A model generated the notes under the pieces. The model was given only the letters and a program-made list of their open reading frames with translations. It was not told where the DNA came from and ran no database searches. From Candidatus Edwardsbacteria bacterium (GTDB lineage: Bacteria; Edwardsbacteria; AC1; EtOH8): a stretch of DNA of 56,924 nucleotides. Made by a program: the position numbers and the translations under genes. Positions 24,361-33,091 of this stretch are shown piece by piece. The stretch's first letter is position 1. Each line of letters starts with the position of its first letter. The DNA lies in the NCBI GenBank assembly GCA_031082425.1, contig JAVHLB010000008.1, forward strand, positions 66,293 through 123,216, in the 5' to 3' direction.

Positions 24361-25845
24361 ATGAAAAAAACATTGTTAGCTTTGGTTCTTTTGCTGGCGG
24401 CGGTCTCGGTCAATGCCCAGGTGGTGATCAACGAGGTGCAGTATGATCCGATCGGTGGCGGCACCGACACCAAGACCGAATGGATAGAGCTTTATAACCC
24501 AACCGGAGACGACATCGATCTCAGCGGGTGGATCATGTGCGACAATACCGACAGCATCGGTGAAACTTTTCCCAGCACCGTCCTGGCGGCCGGCGAATAC
24601 CTGGTCCTGGCTGCCCTGGTCGACAGCTTCCACCTGAACTACCCGGCGGTCCCTGCCATACAGTGGCCGGATAGCAGCTTCGGCGCGGGGCTGGCCAACG
24701 GCGCCGACATGCTGATCATATTGAATGCCGCCGACAGTGTGATCGACCAGATGAACTGGGGAACACCCACCCTTACCTGGGCCAGTTGGATCAGGTTCGG
24801 CGGCTGGAATCCCGGGTGCATAGATGCGGCAGCCGGCCACTCCATCGGACGGAGTCCCAACGGGGTTGATACCGACCTGGCGGTCGATTGGGCCGACATG
24901 GTGGTGCCCACCCCGGGGGCCACCAACGGCGGGGCGGTGGTCTACACCCCGCATACCATCTATGATATTCAGAACGGCGGGGCCCTGACCGATTCGGCAG
25001 TCAGCGTAGTGGGCATCGTCACTTCCAAGAACTATGTTGATTTCGACGGATTCATGCTGGCCGAAGCCTCCGGACCCTGGCACGGCATAGTGGTCTATTC
25101 CAACGCCAACGTGGTGGTTGGTGATTCCGTCATCATCACCGGCACGGTCACCGAATACAACGGGCTGACGGAACTTTCCGCTTCCCAGGTGACGGTCCGC
25201 GGCACCGGAACCGTCCCGGCAATTACCAACGTATCGCTGGCCGACGTCAAGACGGGTTCGCCCACGGCGGAATCCTATGAAGGGACGCTGGTGCGCGTCC
25301 CCAAAGCTCTGGCCTGCGACACCACCTGGATGAGCCCCACCTACGGCGAGTGGGCCGTCTGCATAGGCCCCGACACCCTGCGGATAGACAACTCCAGCAC
25401 TACCAACGGTATCTACTATGCCAAGCCCAATTTCGGGGTGGACAGCGTCACCGTCACCGGGGTGATGACCTACAGTTTCAGCCATTTCAAGCTGCTGCCC
25501 AGGGATTCGGCTGATGTCATCAACCATGGTCCGACCGGGGTTGCCGGCCAGCCGCCGATTGCCAAGCCGGTCTTCAGCCTGATGCCATGCTCACCCAACC
25601 CGGCCGGCCGCGAGGCCCGGTTCTCCTTCAGCCTGGCCAATCAGGGCAGGGTCGACCTGTCGGTGTTCAACGTGCTGGGGCAGAAGGTGGCCACCGTCTA
25701 CAGCGGACAGCTGTCGCCCGGGCTGCACAGCCTGGCCTGGAACCTGAAGGGGCAGAACGGCCAGCAGCTTCCCAACGGGGTCTATTTCTATAATTTGAGC
25801 GACGGCAGCCGCAGCTCCACCCGCAGAATGCTCATTCTAAAATAA
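24361..25845 (+). CDS. Secreted lamin-tail/OB-fold protein with C-terminal sorting domain
   Basis: A 494-residue exported protein. The signal peptide (1-20, ending VNAQ) precedes a lamin-tail domain (about 21-140: VVINEVQYDP, TEWIELYNPT, IDLSGW). Two OB-fold-like domains follow (about 198-290 and 290-390), resembling the accessory folds of extracellular nucleases such as YhcR and ExeM. The last 90 residues are a FlgD-like / type IX-like sorting domain (SPNPAGREARFSF, VFNVLGQKVATVY, LPNGVYFYNL), so the protein should be surface-attached or released. No nuclease catalytic domain is present. It is a single-gene unit with its own promoter and a strong terminator. A related double-OB segment occurs in the giant protein at 29694. 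Confidence 0.82.
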   Translation: MKKTLLALVLLLAAVSVNAQVVINEVQYDPIGGGTDTKTEWIELYNPTGDDIDLSGWIMCDNTDSIGETFPSTVLAAGEYLVLAALVDSFHLNYPAVPAIQWPDSSFGAGLANGADMLIILNAADSVIDQMNWGTPTLTWASWIRFGGWNPGCIDAAAGHSIGRSPNGVDTDLAVDWADMVVPTPGATNGGAVVYTPHTIYDIQNGGALTDSAVSVVGIVTSKNYVDFDGFMLAEASGPWHGIVVYSNANVVVGDSVIITGTVTEYNGLTELSASQVTVRGTGTVPAITNVSLADVKTGSPTAESYEGTLVRVPKALACDTTWMSPTYGEWAVCIGPDTLRIDNSSTTNGIYYAKPNFGVDSVTVTGVMTYSFSHFKLLPRDSADVINHGPTGVAGQPPIAKPVFSLMPCSPNPAGREARFSFSLANQGRVDLSVFNVLGQKVATVYSGQLSPGLHSLAWNLKGQNGQQLPNGVYFYNLSDGSRSSTRRMLILK

Positions 25846-25859
25846 GCCACATTGCGATA

Positions 25860-25898
25860 AAAAAAGAGGAGAGAAAACATAATACTCTCCTCTTTTTT
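25860..25898. terminator. Strong Rho-independent terminator (bidirectional)
   Basis: A 14-bp stem (AAAAAAGAGGAGAG / CTCTCCTCTTTTTT) with an 11-base loop. The T-run serves the plus strand and the A-run would serve the minus strand. It ends the lamin-tail gene. Confidence 0.9.
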
Positions 25899-25905
25899 AT
25901 GTATA

Positions 25906-25934
25906 TTGACACTGTTGCCTTTATAGGTTATCAT
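25906..25934 (+). promoter_or_regulatory. Sigma-70 promoter giving a near-leaderless mRNA
   Basis: TTGACA (25906-25911), a 17-base spacer and TATCAT (25929-25934). The predicted start is near 25941, only about 7 bases before the ATG at 25948, which has no Shine-Dalgarno sequence. Confidence 0.65.
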
Positions 25935-25947
25935 CTATAAATTATAT

Positions 25948-26904
25948 ATGACCAAAGCGCTTAAAAAAATATCCCGTCTCTCCCCCTGGCTGTTCCTGCT
26001 GCCGACCCTGGTGATCGTCGCGACATTCCGGATGGCGCCCATGCTGTACGCCCTGTGGATGAGCCTGTTCGACTGGGGTTTGGCCGGGGCCAGGAAATTT
26101 CTGGGGCTGGGGAATTATATCTATCTGTTCAGCGACAGCCGGTTCGGCCAGAGCCTTTTGAACACCCTGTTCTACGTGCTGGGGGTGGTGCCGGCCAGCC
26201 TGTTCATAGCCCTTTTCATTGCCGTCCTGATAAACCAGAAAATAAAAGCCACCGCCCTGTACCGGACGGCCCTGTTCCTGCCGGTGATAACCTCCACCGT
26301 GGCCATCTCCCTGGTCTGGAAATGGATCTTCAACCCCAGATTGGGCCTGGCCAACCAGGTGTTATCCTTCATAGGGATAAACCCTTCGCTGTGGCTGGAG
26401 GAGCCGGCCGGAATAATGAACCTCCTGCTGGGGCCTTTGGGGGTCAACCTGCCGGGGGTCCTGGCCGGACCCAGCCTGGCCCTGGTCGCCATCATAATAA
26501 TGAGCATCTGGCATTCCCTGGGATACAACATCATCATCTTCCTGGCCGGGTTGCAGTCCATTCCCGAACATTACTACGAGGCGGCCTCGCTGGACGGGGC
26601 GGGGAAGTGGGCCTCGTTCCGGCACGTAACCTGGCCCATGCTCTCTCCCACCACCTTTTACGTGCTGCTGATGAGCACCATCACCTCTTTCCAGGTCTTC
26701 ATCCAGATATACGCCATGCAGGGGCCGGTGGGGGGGAATCCGCTGGGCACCACCCGCACCCTGGTCTATTACCTCTATGAAAAGGGCTTCTCCGATTGGC
26801 AGATGGGCTACGCCAACGCGGTGGCCTTCGTACTTTTCCTGATCATCCTGGCCCTGACCATCATCCAGCGGAAAGTGCTGGAATCGAAAGTGCATTACCA
26901 ATGA
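25948..26904 (+). CDS. ABC sugar-type transporter permease (MalF/UgpA family)
   Basis: A 318-residue inner-membrane permease with about six helices. The cytoplasmic EAA loop, where the ATPase docks, is clear: EAASLDGAGKWASFRHVTWP (about residues 211-230). The family imports sugars, oligosaccharides or glycerol phosphates; the substrate cannot be read from the sequence. It is the first gene of a permease-permease-binding protein operon and overlaps the next gene by four bases. No ATPase gene is in the operon; the MalK/MsmX-type ATPase at 43201 is the obvious candidate to energise it. Confidence 0.9.
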   Translation: MTKALKKISRLSPWLFLLPTLVIVATFRMAPMLYALWMSLFDWGLAGARKFLGLGNYIYLFSDSRFGQSLLNTLFYVLGVVPASLFIALFIAVLINQKIKATALYRTALFLPVITSTVAISLVWKWIFNPRLGLANQVLSFIGINPSLWLEEPAGIMNLLLGPLGVNLPGVLAGPSLALVAIIIMSIWHSLGYNIIIFLAGLQSIPEHYYEAASLDGAGKWASFRHVTWPMLSPTTFYVLLMSTITSFQVFIQIYAMQGPVGGNPLGTTRTLVYYLYEKGFSDWQMGYANAVAFVLFLIILALTIIQRKVLESKVHYQ

Positions 26905-27722
26905 AAAACAGCCGCGCTAAGTTAATAGTCTATATCCTGCTGACCGCCATTTCGCTGGTGATGATCTTTCCCTTCGTCTGGATGATCCTGACCTCGCTCA
27001 AGACCCAGCCGGAATCCCTGCTGATACCGCCGCGGATATTCCCGGCCCGGCCCCAGCTGGTGAATTACCTGGAGGTGTGGCGCCAGATACCGTTATTGCG
27101 GTATTTCCTGAACACCATCATCATGACGGTGCTGACCCTGGCCGGGGTGCTGGCCACCTCCACCCTGGCGGCCTTCTCCTTTTCCTTCAAGAATTTCAAG
27201 GGGAGGGACCTGACCTTTCTGGCCCTGCTGGGGATGATGATGATCCCCCAGCCGGTGTATCTGGTGCCGGCCTATGTGATCCTGGCCAAGCTGAGGTGGC
27301 TGGACACCTTTTACGCCCTGATCGTTCCCTGGACGGTGAACATCTTCTCCATCTTCCTGGTGCGGCAGCATTTCAAGAGCGTGCCCTGGAGCCTCTACGA
27401 AGCTTCCAAGATGGACGGGGCCAACGATCTTAAATTCATCTGGCACATCCTGCTGCCGATCTCCAAGCCGGTGCTGGTGACCATCAGCCTGTTCTCCATC
27501 ATCGGCAGCTGGAACAGCTTTTTATGGCCGCTGATCGTGACCAACAGCGAGAGCATGAGGCCGCTGCAGGTGGGGCTGGCCTATTTCTCGCAGGAACAGG
27601 GATCGATGTGGCCCCTGCTGATGGCCGCCTCCACCATGATCATCCTGCCGCTGGTGATCTTCTACATCTTCGCCCAGAAACAGATCAACCAGAGCTTCGT
27701 CTCCAGCGGGCTGAAAGAGTAG
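26901..27722 (+). CDS. ABC sugar-type transporter permease (MalG/UgpE family)
   Basis: A 273-residue partner permease with about six helices. Typical family features are FPFVWMILTSLKTQPE near the N-terminus and the EAA loop YEASKMDGANDLKFIWHILLP (about 176-196). I placed the start at the ATG overlapping the preceding stop (ATGA); longer in-frame starts lie inside the upstream gene. It should form a heterodimeric channel with the upstream permease. The binding lipoprotein follows after 53 bases. Confidence 0.9.
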   Translation: MKNSRAKLIVYILLTAISLVMIFPFVWMILTSLKTQPESLLIPPRIFPARPQLVNYLEVWRQIPLLRYFLNTIIMTVLTLAGVLATSTLAAFSFSFKNFKGRDLTFLALLGMMMIPQPVYLVPAYVILAKLRWLDTFYALIVPWTVNIFSIFLVRQHFKSVPWSLYEASKMDGANDLKFIWHILLPISKPVLVTISLFSIIGSWNSFLWPLIVTNSESMRPLQVGLAYFSQEQGSMWPLLMAASTMIILPLVIFYIFAQKQINQSFVSSGLKE

Positions 27723-27775
27723 GCCGTTGCCCGCGAAATACGCGAAAATAATAAAGTATTATACTCTTTGATTGT

Positions 27776-29137
27776 ATGAAAAAATATATAATCCCGATAT
27801 TACTGCTGATGCTGGCGTTGGGGGGATGCCAGCCGCGATCATCCGACCAGGTGGTGATGTGGCATGTGATGGGCGGGCCGCTGGGCAAGACCCTGGACTC
27901 GATGGTGGCCGATTTCTCCAAAGAAAATCCCGGCCGGAAGATAGACCCCATCAGCATGGGAAGTTACACCGCCCTGTCCCAGAAACTGATGGCCTCGGTG
28001 GCGGCCGGTAACGAGCCCCTGCTGGCACAGTCGTACGAGGCCTGGACCAGCCAGCTGCTGGAGAAGGATGCCATAAAGCCTTTTGGCGATTACCTTTCCC
28101 AAGCCGGCGACACCGGTTATCTGTCCGACTTTTTCCCGGTGATGCTGGCCGAGTGCTCCCGGAACGGAAAACTCACCAGCCTGCCTTTCAATAAAAGCGT
28201 CCCGGTGTATTATTATAACCAGGACCTGTTTGCCAAAGCCGGGCTGGACCCGGAGAGATTTCCGGCCACCTGGGACCAGTTCATAGAGGCCGCCAAAAAA
28301 CTCACCCTGGACGCCGACCAGGACGGCACCCCGGAACAGTGGGGCACCGCTTTCCCCACCGGCGCGGCCTGGATGTTCCAGTGTCTGGTGCTGCAGAACG
28401 GGGGGGAGATATTCTCGCCCGATGGGAAAAAGGTGGTGTTCGACAGTCCGGAGGGGATCGAAGCCCTGCAATACTTGGTGGATCTGGTCCACAAACATAA
28501 AGTGGCCTTTTTGACCACCGGGTTTGAACACCAGAACGATTTCCTTTCCGGCCGGGTGGCCATGATCCAAAGTTCCTCGGCTTCTTTGGCATACATGGCA
28601 TTGCAGAAGATACCCTTTAATATGGGAATAGCGCCTTTGCCGATGAGAAAGAGGCCGGCGGTGGTGCTATCCGGCACCAATATGATCATGTTCCGCAAGC
28701 CCAGGGAAGAATTGATGGCCCGGGGCTGGGAGCTGGTGAAATGGATGATGGAGCCGGCCAATACCGCCCGCTGGTCGGCCGAGACCAGCTATCTGCCGGT
28801 CAGAAGATCCGCCCTGAATGAGAAAAGTTTGAAAGAGAAATTTGCCCGATACCCCGGGCTGGAGAGCGCCTACCGGCAATTGGAATATGCCTATCCCGAG
28901 CCCAACGCGGTGGTCTGGAACACCGGCCGCTCCATAATGGACGAGGACGGCCTGCAGCCGGCCCTGAAGGGATTCAAGACCCCGGCCCAGGCCCTGCACA
29001 AGGCGGCCAAAAAAATAAACCTGCAGCAGGGGGGGGAAGCCGGCAGTCCCTGGATGGTGCTGATCCTGCTGACCGCCATCGTGGCCTTGTCGGCGCTGGG
29101 TCTGTTTTGGAAATCACGCAAACCCAAACATGAGTAA
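27776..29137 (+). CDS. Extracellular solute-binding lipoprotein with C-terminal membrane helix
   Basis: A 453-residue family 1 (MalE/UgpB-like) binding protein. A lipoprotein signal ends in LALGGC (Cys18). The body has the expected binding-protein pattern (VVMWHVMGGPLGKTLDSMV, LPFNKSVPVYYYNQDLFAKAGLD, GRVAMIQSSSASLAYM). Unusually, the C-terminus adds a hydrophobic helix (about residues 421-443) followed by WKSRKPKHE, so the mature protein would be held both by lipid and by a membrane-spanning tail. It follows two permease genes, so it probably delivers substrate to them. No Shine-Dalgarno sequence precedes the ATG; a TATACT lies 10 bases upstream, but its -35 is poor. Confidence 0.85.
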   Translation: MKKYIIPILLLMLALGGCQPRSSDQVVMWHVMGGPLGKTLDSMVADFSKENPGRKIDPISMGSYTALSQKLMASVAAGNEPLLAQSYEAWTSQLLEKDAIKPFGDYLSQAGDTGYLSDFFPVMLAECSRNGKLTSLPFNKSVPVYYYNQDLFAKAGLDPERFPATWDQFIEAAKKLTLDADQDGTPEQWGTAFPTGAAWMFQCLVLQNGGEIFSPDGKKVVFDSPEGIEALQYLVDLVHKHKVAFLTTGFEHQNDFLSGRVAMIQSSSASLAYMALQKIPFNMGIAPLPMRKRPAVVLSGTNMIMFRKPREELMARGWELVKWMMEPANTARWSAETSYLPVRRSALNEKSLKEKFARYPGLESAYRQLEYAYPEPNAVVWNTGRSIMDEDGLQPALKGFKTPAQALHKAAKKINLQQGGEAGSPWMVLILLTAIVALSALGLFWKSRKPKHE

Positions 29138-29630
29138 AAGAATACCATTATACGCAGGCGCGCTATTTTTGTGTCTGGTATTGTTTTTAGCGGGGAAATC
29201 CATTCATCCACATCATTACAGGTATATAATCAAGATAACCATTAACTTAATCTCAATTATACTGATCTTTGCCTGTACGATGGCATTCAGAAGTAATGTT
29301 AATAATATTTCATACGGCAATTATATCACACTATATTCAATCGTTTTCATGGCTTCCTGGTTATGCCTTTTTTCCAGCGGGCTGACCCCAACCGGCATCA
29401 ATTATATTTATGATTATAACTCAGCAATACCAATGTTGTTCTTGCTTTTAGGTTCATGGGCTACATTATATATAGGTTTTCGGGGTTTTAAAATAATAAG
29501 GGCGCAGCAACGGACAGAGTACAAGGTAATGGGTTATTTATTATCGGCCTTTTTTTTAGCGGTTTCGGCAGCTATCGCTTGGCTCCTCGGGCCAATATTA
29601 TTCACCGTTGATTGGTTCCGCTGGTTTTGA
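29130..29630 (+). CDS. Small AT-rich multi-spanning membrane protein, unknown
   Basis: A 166-residue protein with about five hydrophobic helices and no recognised domain. It starts within the last codons of the binding-protein gene (eight-base overlap), so it is expressed with the transporter operon. Its composition differs sharply from its neighbours: I count 35 G/C in 120 bases (29221-29340), about 29 percent, against well over 50 percent nearby. Either it was acquired recently or membrane-helix codons (Ile, Tyr, Asn, Phe) drive the bias. The function is not inferable. Confidence 0.6.
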   Translation: MSKRIPLYAGALFLCLVLFLAGKSIHPHHYRYIIKITINLISIILIFACTMAFRSNVNNISYGNYITLYSIVFMASWLCLFSSGLTPTGINYIYDYNSAIPMLFLLLGSWATLYIGFRGFKIIRAQQRTEYKVMGYLLSAFFLAVSAAIAWLLGPILFTVDWFRWF

Positions 29631-29693
29631 TACGGTGATTTCCCGGGCTATAGAATTTAAAAAATAATATTATAAATCAGGAAGGGAACCAAC

Positions 29694-32600
29694 ATGGCCT
29701 TAACTAAGACCTGGCAAAGAGTGCTGCTGACCCTGCCGCTGCTGTTTTTAATGGCCGCCGGATCGGGAGCCACTTTGCTGATGGAGGAGAACTTCAATTA
29801 TTCAACCGGCCAGCTGCTGACAACCAGCGGGGGCAGTTGGATAAACTTTTCCGGCCTGGGGTCCAATCCGATACTGGTCTCCAGCGGCAGTTTGACCTAC
29901 GCCGGCTATACCTCGTCGGGCATAGGCAACAAGATCGACATCATCAACACCACGGCCACCGCCGAGGACGACGGCCGTGCCTTCAGCCAGAGTCAGATAG
30001 TCGGATCGACGGTCTATTTGGCGTTTCTGCTCAACCTGGCCGATACCGCCGGCTTGTCTGCCAGCAGCAGCACCACCGGGGATTACTTCGCGTCACTGGT
30101 GCCGGTAAGCAGCATCTCATATATCGGCCGGGTGTCCATCCGAAAGGGCGCGACGATCAACAGCTACAATCTGGGCCTGCGGTCGTCAACCACCAATGCG
30201 GCGGCCGTCTGGGCCTCGGCCGATCTGGCACCCGGAACAACCTATCTGGTTTTAGTGCGCTACCAGATGATAACCGGCAGCGCCAATGATGACGCCGCCC
30301 TGTTCATCAATCCCTCCCTGGCCGGAGCGGAGCCGGCGCCGGACATCACCCAGATCTCGGCTTCGACCAGCGAGCCGGACAGCATCGGACGGATCGCCAT
30401 CCGGCAGGGCAATGCCGGCACGCCCAACGCTTCGATCGACGGAATACGCGCCGCCAACACTTGGGATGACATCAGGGGCGTCTTGCCGGTAAACCCGGAG
30501 GTGCTTTCCGTCAGTCCCGTGCACAATGCCTCCAACGTCAATACCCAAGCGGTGATCTCGGTGACCTTCGACCGGCTGATGGACGCAGCCACCCTGGATA
30601 CCGCCAGCTTCGCGGTGGCGGGCCTGAAACAGGCGCGCTATTACCCGGATTCCATCCGCCCGGCGGCCAATAGCGCCGCCTATGCCTTTTATGTCCAGGA
30701 CAGCCTGCGCAAAAGCGACACCGTCACGGTGACCCTGACCACGGCCGTCGCCGACACCGGCGGGAACCATCTTCTATCCCCCTATGTTTGGACCTTCCAT
30801 ACGGTTTTGCCGGACACCATGCCGCCCCGGGTGCTGAGCACCCTCCCGGCGGACGGGCAGATCAATGTCCAGGTCAATTCTTCGGTGGAGATCAATTTCA
30901 GCGAGGCCCTGCTGCCGTCCACCGTCGACACCGCTGCCTTCAGGCTGACCGGACGCCGCATAGCCAGCTATGGAATAATGGCCCCGGTGCTTTCCAACGG
31001 AAACACCCGGGTCACCGTTCAGCCGTCCGACAGCTTTGCCTACGGCGACACGGTGACGGTGGAGGTCCGCAGCACCCTGACCGACTCCGCCGGCAACCCG
31101 GCCGTCGGCGACAACTTCTCCTTTCAGACCAGGAGAAATGCCAACCTGACCATATTCGACATCCAGTACACCAGCGATCCCTCGGGCAATTCGCCCTACA
31201 ACGGGCAGAACATCACCGTCAGCGGGGTGGTCACCGGAGTGGTGCGGGTGGGCAACAGCAAGGGTATGTATTTCATCCAGGACGGCAGCGGCCCCTGGAA
31301 CGGTGTCTACTGCTACGACCGCGATCGTTTCCCCGAGGAGGGGGATTCGGTGCTGGTCAGCGGGACGGTCATCGAATATTTCGGGCTGACCGAGATCTCG
31401 CCGGTCAGCGGATTCCAGCTGCTCAAGAAAGGCACCCTGGTGCCGGAGCCGGTGGTCCTGCCCACCGATAGCTTCTCCAGCAACAATCCCAATGCCGAAG
31501 CCTATGAGGGGGTGCTGGTGGCCACCAACCGGGTGAACGTCACCAGCCTGCCCAACACTTATTATGAATGGAATGTCACCGACGGCAGCGGCCCCTGCAT
31601 CATGGACGATTTCCTTGATTCGCTTTCGCACATGGGCTACACCCCGGTGGTCGGCGACAGCCTGATCCGGGTCCAGGGCATCCTGCATGCCTCTTTCGGC
31701 TGGAAGATAGAGCATCGCTTCCCCCGGGATATCGTACAGTTCAAACCGGTCAAGATGCTTTCCTCGCTGCCGGCCCAGGGCAACATCAATGTTCCCACCC
31801 TGGTGGGCATCCGGCTGAATTTTGACAAACCGCTGGATCAGTCCGCCGTAATGGCCGCAAATTTTTCAGTTACCGGCAGCAGTTCTTCGGGACACAGCCT
31901 GTCACTGAACTACGACAGCCTCGAATGCACGGTCCGGCTGCTGTCGGCCGACGCCTTCTCCCCGGGGGAGACGGTCTCGGTCTGGATATCGCATTCCCTG
32001 CGCGACACCCTGGGTTATTACCTGGACGGGAACGGGAACGGGGTGGGATCCAATGACAGCCTGGATGATATCAGCTTCAGCTTCGTGACCCTGCTCAATC
32101 CCACCCGGATCTCCGACGTCCAAAAGCCGGGCGCCGACGGTTTCACCCCGCTGATGGAGGGACTGACGGTGACCGTGGAGGGGATAGTCAGCGGCCCGGA
32201 CCAGTATTTTACCAGCTCCACTGCCAGCACCGCCAGCTGGTACCTGGATGACGGCACCGGAGGGGTCAACGTCTACGGCGGCACCAGGGGCCAGTTCGTG
32301 CTGGGCCGCCGGGCGGTGGTCACCGGCCGGGTGACCGAATACAACGGGGTCACCGAGGTGGCCAGCACCGCAGCCCAGATCGCACTGTGGGACTGGGCCG
32401 ACCAGCCGGCCGCTCCCCGGGCCATGGTCTACAACCAGCTGCTGGGCGAGAGCATCGAGGGGCAGCTGGCCTCGGTGGAGGGCACCATCAGCGGCATTCC
32501 GGCCTATGCCGGCGGCGGTTACAACATGGAGCTGCGCAACGGCAACGCCCCCATCGCGGTCCGGATCGCCGAGATCAGCGGCTTCGACCTGAGCCCGATG

Positions 32601-33080
32601 ACCTACGGCGCCAAGGTCAGGGTTGCCGGGATAGTCTCGCAATACGACAAGGAATCCCCTTACAACAGCGGCTATCAGCTGGTTCCCAGGTTTGCCCAGG
32701 ATTATTATTACAACGGGGTGCTGTACCCGCCCGACATCGAGATCCTGGTCGATTCCACCGCGGCTTCGGCTTCCTCCCAGATCGTTTCGGTCAAGCCCAA
32801 CCCGTTCTCCCCGGAATGGGGGGAGGTGTCGGTCATCGAGCTCAACGCCCCGGCCGACCACCATCTTACCTTGAGAATATACGATCTGAAGGGACGGCTG
32901 GTGAAGACCTGCCTGAACAATGTCCCCGGCGGGCATCAATACTATTACTGGAACGGGAGCGATAATTCCAACCGCCGGGCCGGCATCGGTATGTATATCG
33001 CCCACCTGAGAAGCGTCACCGCCCAAGGGGCCATCTCCGATAAAACCAAGATAGTCGTGCTGGGCACGCCATTGAAATGA
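29694..33080 (+). CDS. Giant exported Ig-like/OB-fold protein with FlgD-like sorting domain
   Basis: A 1128-residue exported protein. A signal peptide (about 1-25) precedes a beta-rich N-terminal domain of about 240 residues. Big_5-type Ig domains lie at about 268-370 and 375-478 (SVSPVHNASNVN, STLPADGQINVQ), then a tandem OB-fold-like module (about 486-685), a third Big_5 domain (about 686-800, SSLPAQGNINVP), another OB-like region (about 804-1010) and a FlgD-like C-terminal domain (about 1033-1128, VKPNPFSPEWGE, IYDLKGRLVKT). The OB modules resemble those in the lamin-tail protein at 24361 and in extracellular nucleases, but no nuclease active site is visible. It opens an eight-gene run of overlapping genes and has AGGAAGGGAACC as ribosome-binding region. 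Confidence 0.82.
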   Translation: MALTKTWQRVLLTLPLLFLMAAGSGATLLMEENFNYSTGQLLTTSGGSWINFSGLGSNPILVSSGSLTYAGYTSSGIGNKIDIINTTATAEDDGRAFSQSQIVGSTVYLAFLLNLADTAGLSASSSTTGDYFASLVPVSSISYIGRVSIRKGATINSYNLGLRSSTTNAAAVWASADLAPGTTYLVLVRYQMITGSANDDAALFINPSLAGAEPAPDITQISASTSEPDSIGRIAIRQGNAGTPNASIDGIRAANTWDDIRGVLPVNPEVLSVSPVHNASNVNTQAVISVTFDRLMDAATLDTASFAVAGLKQARYYPDSIRPAANSAAYAFYVQDSLRKSDTVTVTLTTAVADTGGNHLLSPYVWTFHTVLPDTMPPRVLSTLPADGQINVQVNSSVEINFSEALLPSTVDTAAFRLTGRRIASYGIMAPVLSNGNTRVTVQPSDSFAYGDTVTVEVRSTLTDSAGNPAVGDNFSFQTRRNANLTIFDIQYTSDPSGNSPYNGQNITVSGVVTGVVRVGNSKGMYFIQDGSGPWNGVYCYDRDRFPEEGDSVLVSGTVIEYFGLTEISPVSGFQLLKKGTLVPEPVVLPTDSFSSNNPNAEAYEGVLVATNRVNVTSLPNTYYEWNVTDGSGPCIMDDFLDSLSHMGYTPVVGDSLIRVQGILHASFGWKIEHRFPRDIVQFKPVKMLSSLPAQGNINVPTLVGIRLNFDKPLDQSAVMAANFSVTGSSSSGHSLSLNYDSLECTVRLLSADAFSPGETVSVWISHSLRDTLGYYLDGNGNGVGSNDSLDDISFSFVTLLNPTRISDVQKPGADGFTPLMEGLTVTVEGIVSGPDQYFTSSTASTASWYLDDGTGGVNVYGGTRGQFVLGRRAVVTGRVTEYNGVTEVASTAAQIALWDWADQPAAPRAMVYNQLLGESIEGQLASVEGTISGIPAYAGGGYNMELRNGNAPIAVRIAEISGFDLSPMTYGAKVRVAGIVSQYDKESPYNSGYQLVPRFAQDYYYNGVLYPPDIEILVDSTAASASSQIVSVKPNPFSPEWGEVSVIELNAPADHHLTLRIYDLKGRLVKTCLNNVPGGHQYYYWNGSDNSNRRAGIGMYIAHLRSVTAQGAISDKTKIVVLGTPLK

Positions 33081-33091
33081 AGGATGCAGAT

